Source: CAUZIZ01 sp965218775
Lineage (GTDB): Bacteria; Acidobacteriota; UBA6911; RPQK01; JAJDTT01
Length of the DNA stretch: 64,000 nt
Assembly: GCA_965218775.1 (NCBI GenBank)
Contig: CBDCLS010000005.1
Location: 1,674,001 to 1,738,000 of the forward strand
Direction of reading: 5' to 3'
In this document: one piece after another, positions 1 through 8,971 of the stretch
Position numbering within the stretch: position 1 is the first letter of the stretch
How the letters are laid out: the number at the start of each line of letters is the position of its first letter
Notes under the pieces: model-generated
Databases searched by the model: none
What the model saw: the letters and a program-made list of their open reading frames with translations, nothing else
What the model was told of the DNA's origin: nothing
Program-made: the position numbers and the translations under genes

Positions 1-1035
1 TGCACGGTAGATCCCCGGACCAGCCGGCCCATACTCGAGCGGCGCATCCAGGATCTCTCCGACCACGACGCCATCCTTCTTCAACACTACTCGGACCTTC
101 TGCGCAATCGTTCCAACCGAAACCCGCAGCCTTACTTCCTGGCGTATCAGGCTGCCAGTGGGATACGAGTCCCCGCCTGCACGCGCCGTAAAGTCAAAAC
201 TCTGAGGCTCGGCCGCTGCTCTCACGAGACAAAAAAAGTCCCCTTGCCGAATTGCCTGGAGTGGATCCCCCTGGTACCGCCTATCGATGCCCAGGGCCAG
301 CGAATCGAACACGGTCGAATACGAGGGAACCGGAACAGCCAGAGTACTCAACAGGTGGAATCCGCCATGAGCGTTCAAGGCGAAGAATCCTGATACCACA
401 GTCCTCTGCAGCAGGTCATCCCACCGCGACAAGGCCTCGGACGGGTACATCATAGCGGTCAGGAAATAAGAATCCGAGAAGGGAAAGTAGAGGAACAGCA
501 GAGCCCGCCGCAGCATGCCAGCCCGTTTGAGCATCGAGGAGAGGTTCATGACCTCGATCCCGGAGGGCCTGAAGTCCGTATCCCAGTAACTCCACCCGAG
601 ATCGGGATCTGCTGGATAGGCAATGACCGAATAGCCACCCCATTCGTTGATGTCTGCTACCGCGTCGGGGGGGTGGGGAGGAAGCTTGAACAGAGGCACC
701 CGGTTTGCCCCGAAGAAGGTGAGGTGCCCATCCACCATGGCTACTTCAGAGCCTCCAACGACCTGAACACCTTCGAGTTCGGCACGGTAGGTCGAAGCAC
801 CGAAATGGGGTTTGCCATGGTCGGTCAGCAAGACCAGGCCTACATTCGCCTGCTTTGCTGCCCTGGCAATCCCCTGCGGTGGTAACAGGCCATCCGATAA
901 AGCCGAATGGACGTGATAGACTGCCCACAAATAGGCATCTGATCGCTCGGGAACATAGCGAACCAGGTACAGACCATAGCCAATGTAGACCAACAGGGAG
1001 GCACCCGTCAGGGCCAATGCCCGCTTCAAGAGCAT
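1..1035 (-). CDS. PHP-domain metallohydrolase (CehA/McbA type), partial at window edge
   Basis: An open frame begins at an ATG at 1033-1035 and runs off the left edge (345 codons seen). Residues about 4-24 form one hydrophobic segment, so the product is probably exported or membrane-anchored. PHP-type metal ligands are visible: HVH at 41-43, TDH at 71-73 and the Glu of GGSEV near 97, followed much later by an NAHG motif. PHP proteins are metal-dependent phosphoesterases or related hydrolases; the exact substrate cannot be read. The gene is divergent from the epimerase at 1111, with a 75-bp shared upstream region. A second PHP-like protein of the same broad type is at 45687. The family is clear; the function is not. 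Confidence 0.8.
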   Translation of the reverse strand, partial: MLLKRALALTGASLLVYIGYGLYLVRYVPERSDAYLWAVYHVHSALSDGLLPPQGIARAAKQANVGLVLLTDHGKPHFGASTYRAELEGVQVVGGSEVAMVDGHLTFFGANRVPLFKLPPHPPDAVADINEWGGYSVIAYPADPDLGWSYWDTDFRPSGIEVMNLSSMLKRAGMLRRALLFLYFPFSDSYFLTAMMYPSEALSRWDDLLQRTVVSGFFALNAHGGFHLLSTLAVPVPSYSTVFDSLALGIDRRYQGDPLQAIRQGDFFCLVRAAAEPQSFDFTARAGGDSYPTGSLIRQEVRLRVSVGTIAQKVRVVLKKDGVVVGEILDAPLEYGPAGPGIYRA

Positions 1036-1110
1036 AGGGGTTCCTCACAGGGTTCAAGCGGAGCGGCTTGCATTTCTTCCCGAAAATACCATGGCAGCCG
1101 GAAGAACATC

Positions 1111-2130
1111 ATGAAAGTCCTGGTTACGGGAGCTACCGGCTTCGTCGGGGCACATACAGTGGCGGAGCTATGCCGAAGCGGACATGCCGTGAGGCTGCTG
1201 GCGCGCGCCCAGCAGCGGGTCCCTGCCGCGTTGGAGCCTCTGGGAGTCGAGGACACCGAGACTGTCCTCGGAGATGTCACCGAACCGGCTTCGGTTGAAA
1301 AGGCCCTGAATGGTTGCGATTCGGTTGTCCACTGCGCCTCCATCTATTCGCTGGACCCCAGGGCATCCTCCCGAATCAAAAGGACCAACGTCACCGGAAC
1401 CAGCCTGGTCCTGGAAAAGGCTCACCAGCTTGGTTTGGATCCAATCGTTCATGTTTCTAGCTTCGCGGCTTTGATTGGCATCCGGGGATCTACCTTGACC
1501 CCCGACTCTCCTCCTGCAAGGCCACCGGGTGCATATTTTCGATCCAAGGCCGACTCCGACTTGGTAGCTCGCAGACTCCAGGATTCCGGGGCTCCCGTGG
1601 TCATTACCTACCCCGGATCCGTCTGGGGACCCCACGACCCCCATCTTGGGGAGAGCACTCAAATTGCGAGGAATATCCTTCGAGGTCTCTGGCTAATAAC
1701 CCCAAGGGGACGAGTCCCCATCAGCGACGTTCGCGACGTCGCCAAATTGCACGCTGCGATCATACAAAAAGGTCAAGGCCCGCGGCGCTACATCTGCCCT
1801 TCCCACGACGTGTCCCCACAGGAAATTGTGAGCAGCCTGGCTCGGATCACCAAACGCAGCCTTACGACGATAGCGGTTCCCCCTTGGACTCTCCACTGGC
1901 CGATGAGACTGACCGACGGGATCCAGCGAGTCCTGCCACTTCGCCTGCCTGTCAACTTTCAGGCGGTCTACGTGGCGGGTCTCGATCACCGCTTGGACAG
2001 CTCGCTCACTCAGGAGCAGCTCGGAATCACGCCTCGAGATCTGGACGAGACCCTGATCGACACAGTCCGCTGGATGGTTGAGAAGGGCTGTCTCAACCCG
2101 AGACTAGCCGGTGCTCTTGAACATGGCTAG
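1111..2130 (+). CDS. NAD-dependent epimerase/dehydratase (extended SDR)
   Basis: The 339-residue protein begins with a Rossmann fold carrying GATGFVG at residues 7-13. The catalytic pair of extended SDRs is seen as Y142 and K146 in YFRSK, with VVHCAS near 72-77. Members act on nucleotide-sugars or on dihydroflavonol- or sterol-like alcohols; the substrate is not identifiable here. The start is the ATG just after an AGAACATC stretch, which puts the glycine motif at the usual distance. The stop codon TAG (2128-2130) lies inside the CTAG target duplication of a MITE, so the natural C-terminus may have been changed by that insertion, although overall length is normal for the family. Confidence 0.85.
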   Translation: MKVLVTGATGFVGAHTVAELCRSGHAVRLLARAQQRVPAALEPLGVEDTETVLGDVTEPASVEKALNGCDSVVHCASIYSLDPRASSRIKRTNVTGTSLVLEKAHQLGLDPIVHVSSFAALIGIRGSTLTPDSPPARPPGAYFRSKADSDLVARRLQDSGAPVVITYPGSVWGPHDPHLGESTQIARNILRGLWLITPRGRVPISDVRDVAKLHAAIIQKGQGPRRYICPSHDVSPQEIVSSLARITKRSLTTIAVPPWTLHWPMRLTDGIQRVLPLRLPVNFQAVYVAGLDHRLDSSLTQEQLGITPRDLDETLIDTVRWMVEKGCLNPRLAGALEHG

Positions 2131-2305
2131 CCCGGATTATTCATAAGTTTTCGTAGCGAGGCAGTGCCAGCGCCGTTCTGACAAGGCTTGCGACCGAGGC
2201 CTCCGCAGTCGTACTTGTACAGTACGTCGAGGAGGCAGACCGAGCGTAACGCAGTCAGGACGGATGATGGCGTTGCCGCAGCAGAAAATTTATGAATAAT
2301 GCGGG
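2131..2305. mobile_element. 175-bp MITE, copy 1, IS1380-like ends
   Basis: The element starts CCCGGATTATTCATA and ends TATGAATAATGCGGG, giving near-perfect terminal inverted repeats. CTAG is present on both sides (2127-2130 and 2306-2309), so the target duplication is 4 bp. It has no coding capacity. A long internal palindrome centres on GTACTTGTACAGTAC, flanked by GAGGCCTCCGCAGTC and its partner. Two more copies of exactly the same length are at 47694 and 49648. The ends and the duplication match the resident IS1380 copies. Confidence 0.85.
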
Positions 2306-2310
2306 CTAGA

Positions 2311-2535
2311 GGACCTTGGTGGAGAGAAAGTTCACAAACTGGTCAAGTTTGCGAAGAAGCTTCCCTTGCCTTTGCCCTTGCCCTTGCCCTTGCCCGTCAG
2401 TATCCCCACAATCGTCGCGCCTGGCTGAGAAAGATGAAGTCGGGCACGGGCAAAGGCAAGGGCAAGGGTAGGAGGAGGAGGACTCAACACAGACAGACGT
2501 TCTCGGCGGTATGAGGTGGCTCGCTACTTCTAGTA
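2311..2535 (+). repeat. Hexamer-rich fold-back repeat, copy 1
   Basis: A run of TTGCCC/TTTGCCC hexamers (about 2367-2397) is followed after some 60 bp by the complementary GGGCAAAGGCAAGGG block (about 2450-2470), so the unit can fold into a long hairpin. The outer segments, such as AAGTTCACAAACTGGTCAAG and CTCGCTACTTCTAG, recur in a diverged inverted copy at 36104-36335. No convincing gene is present. The frame ending KGKGKG...SAV is also kept in the second copy, which may simply reflect the repeat. Confidence 0.6.
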
Positions 2536-3257
2536 CGCTGTAACGCTGAGACGATAAGGCCAGCCTCCTTGAAGCAATGGCCGTGCCAGTCCCAACTGCC
2601 TCGATGTCACAACGACAATCCGCTGAGAAAACCTGCTGGGAGCCAGCGCTGGCCGCTAAATTGCTCTCCCTGCCAAATGTGAAAGAACTTGCAAGAAGGG
2701 GCCGAAGAGCGTCAGAAAGGCGGCGCTACCGGCAAGAATCTGACTGTCATCTTGGTCCGTCTCCTTGCCCTTTTTCGCGGGTGGGATAGGCCACGGTATA
2801 ATCCCCATGCGGCGGAAGGTCGAATAAGGTGGGAAAAGGCGCGGGTTTGCAGCCCATGAGGTCATTGGCCGGTTTGAAGCGACAATCGAAGAATGGGAGA
2901 TCAGTGCTTAGTACACTGGAACGTAAATACGGCAACGTTTGTGGCGAGCGCGACGGGTCGAGTTCGCGAAGCGACGCCGAACTCGATGCTTTGTATCTTG
3001 GAGGAGGAGCGACAAAGAAATCGGCGCGTCCCGTCGCCACCCGTAGGGCAGATGGGGCTTGTGGACGATCTCAGCGTTGGTCGTCGTCGAAGATGGCCAA
3101 GCGTCGTCTTCCTCCTCCTGCCTTGATCTCGCCTCACAAGCCCCATCTGCAAACGTTGCCGTATTTACGTTCCAGTGTACTTAGGAACAGGGAAGATCGT
3201 GCTGTTGTTCGCTCTCTCCTCGGCACTTGTCTTCGTGCTACTCGCAGCTCGGGCCCT
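2536..3257. other. Non-coding stretch before the matrixin-like gene
   Basis: A long open frame crosses this stretch in phase with the downstream gene, but its composition is low-complexity and Arg/Ser-rich. It includes a 272-bp inverted-repeat element (2910-3181) and lacks a ribosome-binding site followed by a secretion leader. I read it as non-coding. No other gene is seen between 2536 and 2909. Confidence 0.5.
2910..3181. repeat. 272-bp fold-back element with perfect 32-bp arms
   Basis: The first 32 bases (2910-2941, starting AGTACACTGGAACGTAAATA) recur exactly as the reverse complement at 3150-3181. A second perfect 16-bp inverted repeat (GCAGATGGGGCTTGTG at 3048-3063 against 3135-3150) adjoins the right arm. 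A related motif, TTAGTACCCTGGAAC, occurs at about 17580. The element lies directly upstream of the probable start of the secreted matrixin-like protein and could affect its transcription or translation. Confidence 0.75.
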
Positions 3258-6200
3258 TTGGGGCTCTGTTGTAAGCTCGCCTCACAGCAATTGGTGCTGC
3301 TTCTTGTTCTGCTCTTCTTCGCCGCCCCCGTGTTCTCGGGAGTTCCGATAGGTATTGAAGAAAACGGGGTCATTCTCAAATGGGACTCGTCCAGTCCAAT
3401 CGCCTACAACATCGACCCCGGCACACTGGGAACCCGAGACCACGAAGACGGAGCGCAGTTGGTCCGTGACGCCTTCGGTCGTTGGGAAGCGGTTGAAACC
3501 AGTACGATAGGCTTTACCGACGGGGGCACGCTGAATGTGGACGTGGATGTGACCAACTACATGCCCTTCTTCAACACCCCACAACCCGCCGTGTCCGTGA
3601 TCTTCGATGCAGACGGGGAAATCACAGATGATTTGTTGGGAGCCGGGTCCAGTAACAACGTGCTGGGCTTTGCTGCACCCAGCTTCCCAGTCAATGGTCT
3701 CTACACCTACGGCATCGCGGTCCTGAACGGGCTCAGCGCGGAGCGGCCCAGTCTAAATCAGACAATCACCCACGAGCTGGGACATCTGATCGGCCTCGAT
3801 CACACCCTGGTCAACCGTCAGAACCTTGGGTTAGAGGCAGGTGGGTTTCTGCCTTTGATGTATCCGTTTTCCCTAAGCGGTCAATCCTCTGAACCCAAGA
3901 GGGATGATATCGCCTGGGTCTCTTGGCTCTATCCAACACTCGACTTTCAAACCACATTCGGAACGATCTCTGGTCGCGTCTTGCGCCGTTCCGGATTTCC
4001 CTTTCCCGGGGCCCATGTCGTTGCCGTCAAGCTGGAACCGGGTCCTGACGAACTACCCTTAGAATCGCGATTGGAGGTCGTCTCCTCGGTTTCAGATTTC
4101 CTGCTGCAGGCTGACGGAGAATTCGAGATCCCCGGTCTGACTCCGGGGGAGTATTTCGTTTTCTTTGAGCCGATCGGCCCCTTCTTTACTGGAGGCAGCG
4201 GCGTCGGACCGATTGACCACCGTTTCCTGGATTTCCCGCTGGATTTCTACAACGGCGAGAGCGAATCTGGTTTTGCGGCGATCGATGATCCCGAAGAAAG
4301 GATCCCGCTGACGGTTTCTGCGGGTGAAGGCGTTGAGGGCATTGAACTGATTTCGAACAACAGCGCGCCGGAGGACCGGCCCGATGGTCTCAGTGACCTG
4401 GGCGACGACGACAGCGTCCTCTATGAGTTTCCAGGAGGGTTCGTCTTCCCTTTTGCCGGCAAAGTCTTCGGATCAGTTCACGTCAACAGCGATGGCAACC
4501 TGACATTCCTGGAAGGCGACGACGACTCCACTCCGCGCGATCTAAGCAGGATCTTCGGGTTGCTTGGAGACCTGGCTCTACCTCGAGTTGCCCCCTTGTT
4601 CACCGATCTCGACGCCGACCAGGGCGGGGAGATCCGAGCAATTTCCTTGCCGGGCCAGGTCACCTTCGAATGGGATCAAGTGCCCGAGTTTTCCACCTCA
4701 GAGGACCCTTCTCCCGGGAACTCCTTCTCCGTCACCCTGTTTTCGACCGGGGACATCGAGTTTCAGTATGAGGACATCCAGATCACCCCTGACAGCGATG
4801 GAGTAGAGGCCGTCGCTGGGGTCTTCCCAGGATTCTTCGCCAATGCGCAAGGAGTGGCTCAGGATTTGAGCACGCTCGAGGAGGCCATCGCGCTAGACGG
4901 TGCGGCGGTGTATGAGTCCTTTCCAGAAGAGTCCTTCGATCTTTCTGGAACGGAGATCCGTCTGCAGGCAGAGACGACGCCGTTCTACTTTCCCTTCTAT
5001 CGTGAGGACTCCGAATTCTTTACCGGATTCGCGGCCACCAACTTCGGCAGCTCCAGTTCCGCACTCACCTTCGCCAACAAGGAAACCGACGGGACATCCT
5101 CGCCTAATCCTGATAATCCACATGTCGAGGGGCTCTTGAGCCAAAAGCAATTTGCCAGACTCGGTTCGGAACTGTTTGGCTCAGCACCGAATGGACAGCA
5201 AGATGGCTGGGTTTCTTTTCACGCTTCCGCCGGGCAGATGGCCAGCTTCTTTCAGTTTGGGAACGGCCTCAGTGGCCCCTTGGACCAACTAGACGGTGGC
5301 GTCGCCCTGACCCAGCAGTCGAAGGTCCTCTACTTCACCCGGCTTTATCGGGGTGCCGTCTTCCCGACGGTTGCGGGGCCCCTGCTGGCTGAGACGGTCA
5401 TCAGCATCGCCAATCCGAATCCAGAAGAGATCGGCATTGCCCTCAACTTTTTCGACACCGACGGTCAACAGTTGGGGGAAACCAGACTGCGAACCATACC
5501 GAGCGAAGGTTTTATTCGCGAGAGCTTGTCCTCGTTGATCGGCACCGGGGACCCCATCAGCAGCGGTCATCTTCGGGTGGACGTGATCGAGGGACCAGGA
5601 GCTGTGGGGTTTGAGCTGATCCAACTGCCCGATAGTATCTTCGGCCTCAATGCCGTCACCGACACAACCGCCGAGACAGTCTACTCCGCCCAGATGGCAA
5701 ACGGAGGCACGGCCGGCGTCTTCAATTTCACGAGTTTGAAGCTCGTCAATACCTCGACTCAGTCGCGAACAGCGGTGGTGACGGCAATCGCAGATTCTGG
5801 CGCCATTATCGGGACCTTTCAAACCACCCTGAATCCCGGCGGATCCCTTCAGGGCGATGTCTCGGGACTCTTTTCTCTGAGTTCGAATCTAGGCGACTTG
5901 ACAACTGGATCGATGCGGATTGCTGCCGACGGTCCCGGCATCATCGGCGACGTCGTCTTTGGTGATCCAGAAGCCGCAACCTATGCGGCGGCGCTTCTCC
6001 TGCAGGGTCAAAGCCTGATCGAAGCGGTCCTCAGCCAGGTGGCCGTCGGAGCCACAAACCCGACGGATCCCTCCACTCACTTTTTCACAGGTCTGGCGTT
6101 GTTCGTTCCAGGAGACTTCCCGGTAGAAGTGACCATTCGGGTATTCGACCCACAGGGACGGCTCAAGGGCCAGGCTCTGGTGACCTTGGGGGCGGGTCAG

Positions 6201-6362
6201 CGAATCTCTAGCGTGATACCGGAACTGATCCCTTCTATTGAGACGGTGCTCGGAGGGTATATCCATATTGGATCCGAGGGGGGCTCGATCGTGGTTCAAC
6301 AGCTTTTCGGCAACTCTTTACTGGGCTTTCTTTCCGCGGTACCGGCGACAATTATCAGGTAG
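3258..6362 (+). CDS. Secreted matrixin-like metallopeptidase with regulatory-like and C-terminal repeat domains
   Basis: Reading from a TTG at 3258 gives a leader with Lys, a long Leu/Val core and AAPVFSG, typical of a Sec signal peptide; 3291 (TTG) is an alternative. The open frame continues upstream to 2829, but that part is probably untranslated. The zinc motif HELGHLIGLDH, followed later by the Met-turn-like LMYPFS, marks a metzincin/matrixin-like catalytic domain. After it come a carboxypeptidase-regulatory-like domain (ISGRV...GEFEIPGLTPGEYFVFF), a domain with SVHVNSDGNLTF, and a C-terminal half made of repeated beta-rich modules (FFTGFAATNFG, ETVISIANPNPEEIG). It is probably an exported protease or adhesin of about 1,030 residues. 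The start is uncertain. Confidence 0.75.
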   Translation: MGLCCKLASQQLVLLLVLLFFAAPVFSGVPIGIEENGVILKWDSSSPIAYNIDPGTLGTRDHEDGAQLVRDAFGRWEAVETSTIGFTDGGTLNVDVDVTNYMPFFNTPQPAVSVIFDADGEITDDLLGAGSSNNVLGFAAPSFPVNGLYTYGIAVLNGLSAERPSLNQTITHELGHLIGLDHTLVNRQNLGLEAGGFLPLMYPFSLSGQSSEPKRDDIAWVSWLYPTLDFQTTFGTISGRVLRRSGFPFPGAHVVAVKLEPGPDELPLESRLEVVSSVSDFLLQADGEFEIPGLTPGEYFVFFEPIGPFFTGGSGVGPIDHRFLDFPLDFYNGESESGFAAIDDPEERIPLTVSAGEGVEGIELISNNSAPEDRPDGLSDLGDDDSVLYEFPGGFVFPFAGKVFGSVHVNSDGNLTFLEGDDDSTPRDLSRIFGLLGDLALPRVAPLFTDLDADQGGEIRAISLPGQVTFEWDQVPEFSTSEDPSPGNSFSVTLFSTGDIEFQYEDIQITPDSDGVEAVAGVFPGFFANAQGVAQDLSTLEEAIALDGAAVYESFPEESFDLSGTEIRLQAETTPFYFPFYREDSEFFTGFAATNFGSSSSALTFANKETDGTSSPNPDNPHVEGLLSQKQFARLGSELFGSAPNGQQDGWVSFHASAGQMASFFQFGNGLSGPLDQLDGGVALTQQSKVLYFTRLYRGAVFPTVAGPLLAETVISIANPNPEEIGIALNFFDTDGQQLGETRLRTIPSEGFIRESLSSLIGTGDPISSGHLRVDVIEGPGAVGFELIQLPDSIFGLNAVTDTTAETVYSAQMANGGTAGVFNFTSLKLVNTSTQSRTAVVTAIADSGAIIGTFQTTLNPGGSLQGDVSGLFSLSSNLGDLTTGSMRIAADGPGIIGDVVFGDPEAATYAAALLLQGQSLIEAVLSQVAVGATNPTDPSTHFFTGLALFVPGDFPVEVTIRVFDPQGRLKGQALVTLGAGQRISSVIPELIPSIETVLGGYIHIGSEGGSIVVQQLFGNSLLGFLSAVPATIIR

Positions 6363-6416
6363 AACGGCGCAGAGCCCGACTTATGCATCCCAAGTTCATC
6401 ATAGAGGACAACAGCA

Positions 6417-7514
6417 ATGATCGTCGGTGTTCCGCGGGAGATTAAATCAGACGAGTATAGGGTCGCGATGCTGCCCGTGGGGGCTCACCTCCTTGCCAAG
6501 GACGGGCACCAGGTGCTCATTGAGAGAGGAGCTGGATTGGGTAGCGGCTTCGATGATGAAGCCTACGCGGATGTTGGAGCGCAGGTACTCGAAACGGCCC
6601 AGGAGATCTTTGAGAAGTCAGAGCTGGTGATCAAGGTCAAGGAACCCCAGGAGGAGGAGACCTCCCGACTACGCAAGGGACAAACAGTCTTCTGCTACTT
6701 TCATTTTGCTGCCTCGCGTGAGCTCACAGCCGCCTGTCTTGCGAGCGGGATTACCGCGGTCGCGTACGAAACTCTGGCAGACGAGCGGGGCCGGCTACCG
6801 CTTCTGACACCAATGAGCGAGATCGCCGGCAAGATGTCCATCCAGGAGGGAGCCAAGTACCTCGAAAAACCCATGATGGGACGGGGAATCCTACTCGGTG
6901 GGGTCGCGGGAGTCGAACCCGCCAACGTGCTCATCCTGGGTGCCGGTGTAGTAGGGGCCAACGCAGCCAGAGTGGCAGCCGGGTTGGATGCCAAGGTGAC
7001 GATCATGGACATCGATCTCGACCGGCTCCGGTATTTGGACGAAGTAATGCCGAAGAATGTGACCACCGTCTACTCCGATCCGCATGCGGTGGAACGCTAC
7101 GCAACCAGCGCGGACCTCGTCATCGGTGCCGTTCTCATTCCCGGCGGACGAGCTCCTTTGCTGATCCAGCGAGAGCTCTTGCAGAAAATGAAGAACGGGT
7201 CCGTCATCGTAGACGTGGCGGTAGATCAGGGAGGATGCATCGAAACCAGCTCTCCCACCACCCACCAGGAACCTACCTTCATCGTCGACGGCGTAGTGCA
7301 CTACTGCGTTGCCAACATGCCAGGAGCAGTTGGCCGCACCAGCAGTCATGCACTCTGCAACGCCACACTCCCCTATTGCCGGGAGCTGGCGGCGAATGGA
7401 GTTGATTCGTTCGCGGCACTGAGTGAGGGCCGGGCTGCGGCTTTGAACACCCGCGAGGGAAAGATCGTGAACCCAGCTGTCGCCGCATCACTCCCCGACC
7501 TTCCAAGTGGATGA
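6417..7514 (+). CDS. ald: Alanine dehydrogenase
   Basis: This cytoplasmic enzyme interconverts L-alanine and pyruvate with NAD and ammonia. The 365-residue protein has the family start MIVGVPREIKSDEYRVAM, a VIKVKEPQ segment, and the NAD-binding GAGVVGANAARVAAGL near residues 175-190, followed by the acidic MDID that binds the ribose. Its length is normal for Ald (about 370). It starts 55 bp after the matrixin-like gene, with a weak purine stretch upstream. Downstream it converges on an alcohol dehydrogenase fragment. Confidence 0.95.
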   Translation: MIVGVPREIKSDEYRVAMLPVGAHLLAKDGHQVLIERGAGLGSGFDDEAYADVGAQVLETAQEIFEKSELVIKVKEPQEEETSRLRKGQTVFCYFHFAASRELTAACLASGITAVAYETLADERGRLPLLTPMSEIAGKMSIQEGAKYLEKPMMGRGILLGGVAGVEPANVLILGAGVVGANAARVAAGLDAKVTIMDIDLDRLRYLDEVMPKNVTTVYSDPHAVERYATSADLVIGAVLIPGGRAPLLIQRELLQKMKNGSVIVDVAVDQGGCIETSSPTTHQEPTFIVDGVVHYCVANMPGAVGRTSSHALCNATLPYCRELAANGVDSFAALSEGRAAALNTREGKIVNPAVAASLPDLPSG

Positions 7515-7569
7515 TCCCAACCGCGAATATCGAAAGCAAGATGACCCTCGTAGAGGGATAACGGTGCTG

Positions 7570-7923
7570 TCAGATGCTGAAGATGGCAGTCTCTCGATGA
7601 TGGGCACAGCAGCCCACAACCTGCCCGGTCTGAAAACCAGTGACTTCGTGGCCCTTTTCCACAATCTCAGCCACATCCTCGTAGCCGTAGGTGAAGGGGT
7701 AGGACATCGACTGTCCCTCCGTCACAAAGCCGTCCGGCTCGACCTGCTTGTGATGCCAGATCGCGTGTCCCCGATAGTGGGACATCTCGGTACCGTGGCT
7801 GATGGCGGAATAGAGCACCCGTACCTTGACCTCACGAGGACCTGGAGAACGATCCTGGTAGGAATTCAGCTCCACATGTCTGGGGGCAACTAGCCTCACT
7901 TCTTGGAGCATCGTAGTTTTCAC
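7570..7923 (-). pseudogene. Truncated zinc-type alcohol dehydrogenase (N-terminal GroES-like part)
   Basis: The 117 residues match the N-terminal GroES-like half of medium-chain dehydrogenases (VRVLYSAISHGTEMSHYRG, then YGYEDVAEIVEKG and FQTGQVVG). The frame stops before any nucleotide-binding domain; full proteins are about 340 residues. The start is GTG at 7923, preceded by CAAGG. No remainder is visible downstream, where the stop sits close to the end of ald. I read this as a degraded gene end. Confidence 0.65.
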
Positions 7924-7997
7924 CTTGAGACTTGGCCGGACAGCTGTCAGCTGCGGCCGTTCTGAGTTGTCAGTGATCAGTCATCAGCTATAGGCAA

Positions 7998-8393
7998 CTA
8001 GAACACACTCGAGCGGGCCCAAATGGTGACTCCGGTCAAGAGCAGATAGAAGAGAATCTCCAGATTCTCGGTCCAAGGCTGCGTGCGTTTAATCGCTCCC
8101 CAGATGTGGACGACGGTCAGCAGAATGCCGGCCAGGATGATCAGATCAAAGACATAGGGGTGATTCTCCGGGTCCCGAGCTGCCTGAAAAGAAACCCAGA
8201 CAATCGCAATGCCAGCAGCTCCCAGACTCCTACCCAGGTAGACCAGGAGATTGCGTTCCTCTGGAATCTTCCACTTGAAGCATCGGGCCCAGAGCAGCGG
8301 AGCCAGAAAGAGGGGAAGGGCGAAAACTACCAGAAAAGCGACACCGGCAGCCCACAAGAATCCGCTCGCAAAAGCATAGTCTGCGTCAATCAT
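7998..8393 (-). CDS. Small integral membrane protein, unknown function
   Basis: The 131 residues hold four predicted hydrophobic helices (about 10-35, 50-70, 80-96 and 108-126) separated by short charged loops such as KWKIPEERN and IKRTQPWTEN. I do not recognise the family with certainty. It lies downstream of and in the same direction as the truncated DUF1501 region on the opposite strand, so no operon context helps. Between it and the dehydrogenase fragment (7924-7997) lies a short run of TCAGTGATCAGTCATCAG-type 7-bp repeats. Confidence 0.6.
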   Translation of the reverse strand: MIDADYAFASGFLWAAGVAFLVVFALPLFLAPLLWARCFKWKIPEERNLLVYLGRSLGAAGIAIVWVSFQAARDPENHPYVFDLIILAGILLTVVHIWGAIKRTQPWTENLEILFYLLLTGVTIWARSSVF

Positions 8394-8515
8394 CAGGCCA
8401 AGATTCTAATGTAGTCCAACCCAGAGCACTACCCGAAACAAAAGCCGCTTTCGTTGACGGATTCCTGACCCGATGTTACAATCAGCGGCCAAGGCGCAGA
8501 AAAAGGACTCCCAGA

Positions 8516-8774
8516 ATGTTCCGGTTGGACGGCCCTCAGTCGGCTCCCTTCTGCGACGGCTTGAGCCGCCGCGATTCCTCCACGCGGGGTCCCTTGCCTT
8601 CCTTGGATTGACGCTTTCGGACCTCATTTCGCTCAAGGCCCGAGGAGCGGTCAGCCCCGAGAAGGACATCAACTGCATTTTCCTCTTCCTGGTCGGCGGG
8701 CCCTCACAAATCGATACCTGGGATCTGAAACCTATGGCGAGCGTCATGAGCACCACTACGCACAACGAGCTTAG
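8516..8774 (+). pseudogene. DUF1501 gene, 5' part, frameshifted and cut by IS1380
   Basis: From the ATG at 8516 the frame reads MFRLDGPQSAPFCDGLSRRD, the usual Tat-type start of DUF1501 proteins. The next residues of the family, FLHAGSLAFLGLTLSDL, appear in the other frame, so one base is missing near 8574-8578 (GATTCC in place of GATTTCC). The family motif LLGGPSxIDTWD is seen as LFLVGGPSQIDTWDLKP. An IS1380 element inserted at TTAG (8771-8774) then splits the frame. If the IS is removed, the frame continues at 12238 and ends at TAG around 12352, much shorter than a full DUF1501 protein (about 450 residues), so an internal deletion predates the insertion. Confidence 0.7.
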
Positions 8775-8971
8775 CCCGGATTTCTCATAGTGAAAGCAGA
8801 AAGGCTGATTTTAGTCGATTTTTCGACTCTGGTTTGAGCCGAAGTCTCAGTTGAGGGCACTGTAGAGTGCGAGAGCTTGGTGACACCTATGTTGAAGGCG
8901 GAAAACCGGTTTTTCAGACACACCTCAGCCGCCTCAGTTGCAGATGGTTGGGATTTCCGGTTTGCCTCCGC

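Noticed and set aside
2299..2514. 71-codon frame ending KGKGKG...SAV
   Set aside because: It is encoded by the hexamer repeat. The similar frame in copy 2 is explained by repeat homology.
2829..3257. N-terminal extension of the matrixin-like protein
   Set aside because: It crosses a fold-back element and has low-complexity Arg/Ser-rich content, and a proper secretion leader appears only near 3258.
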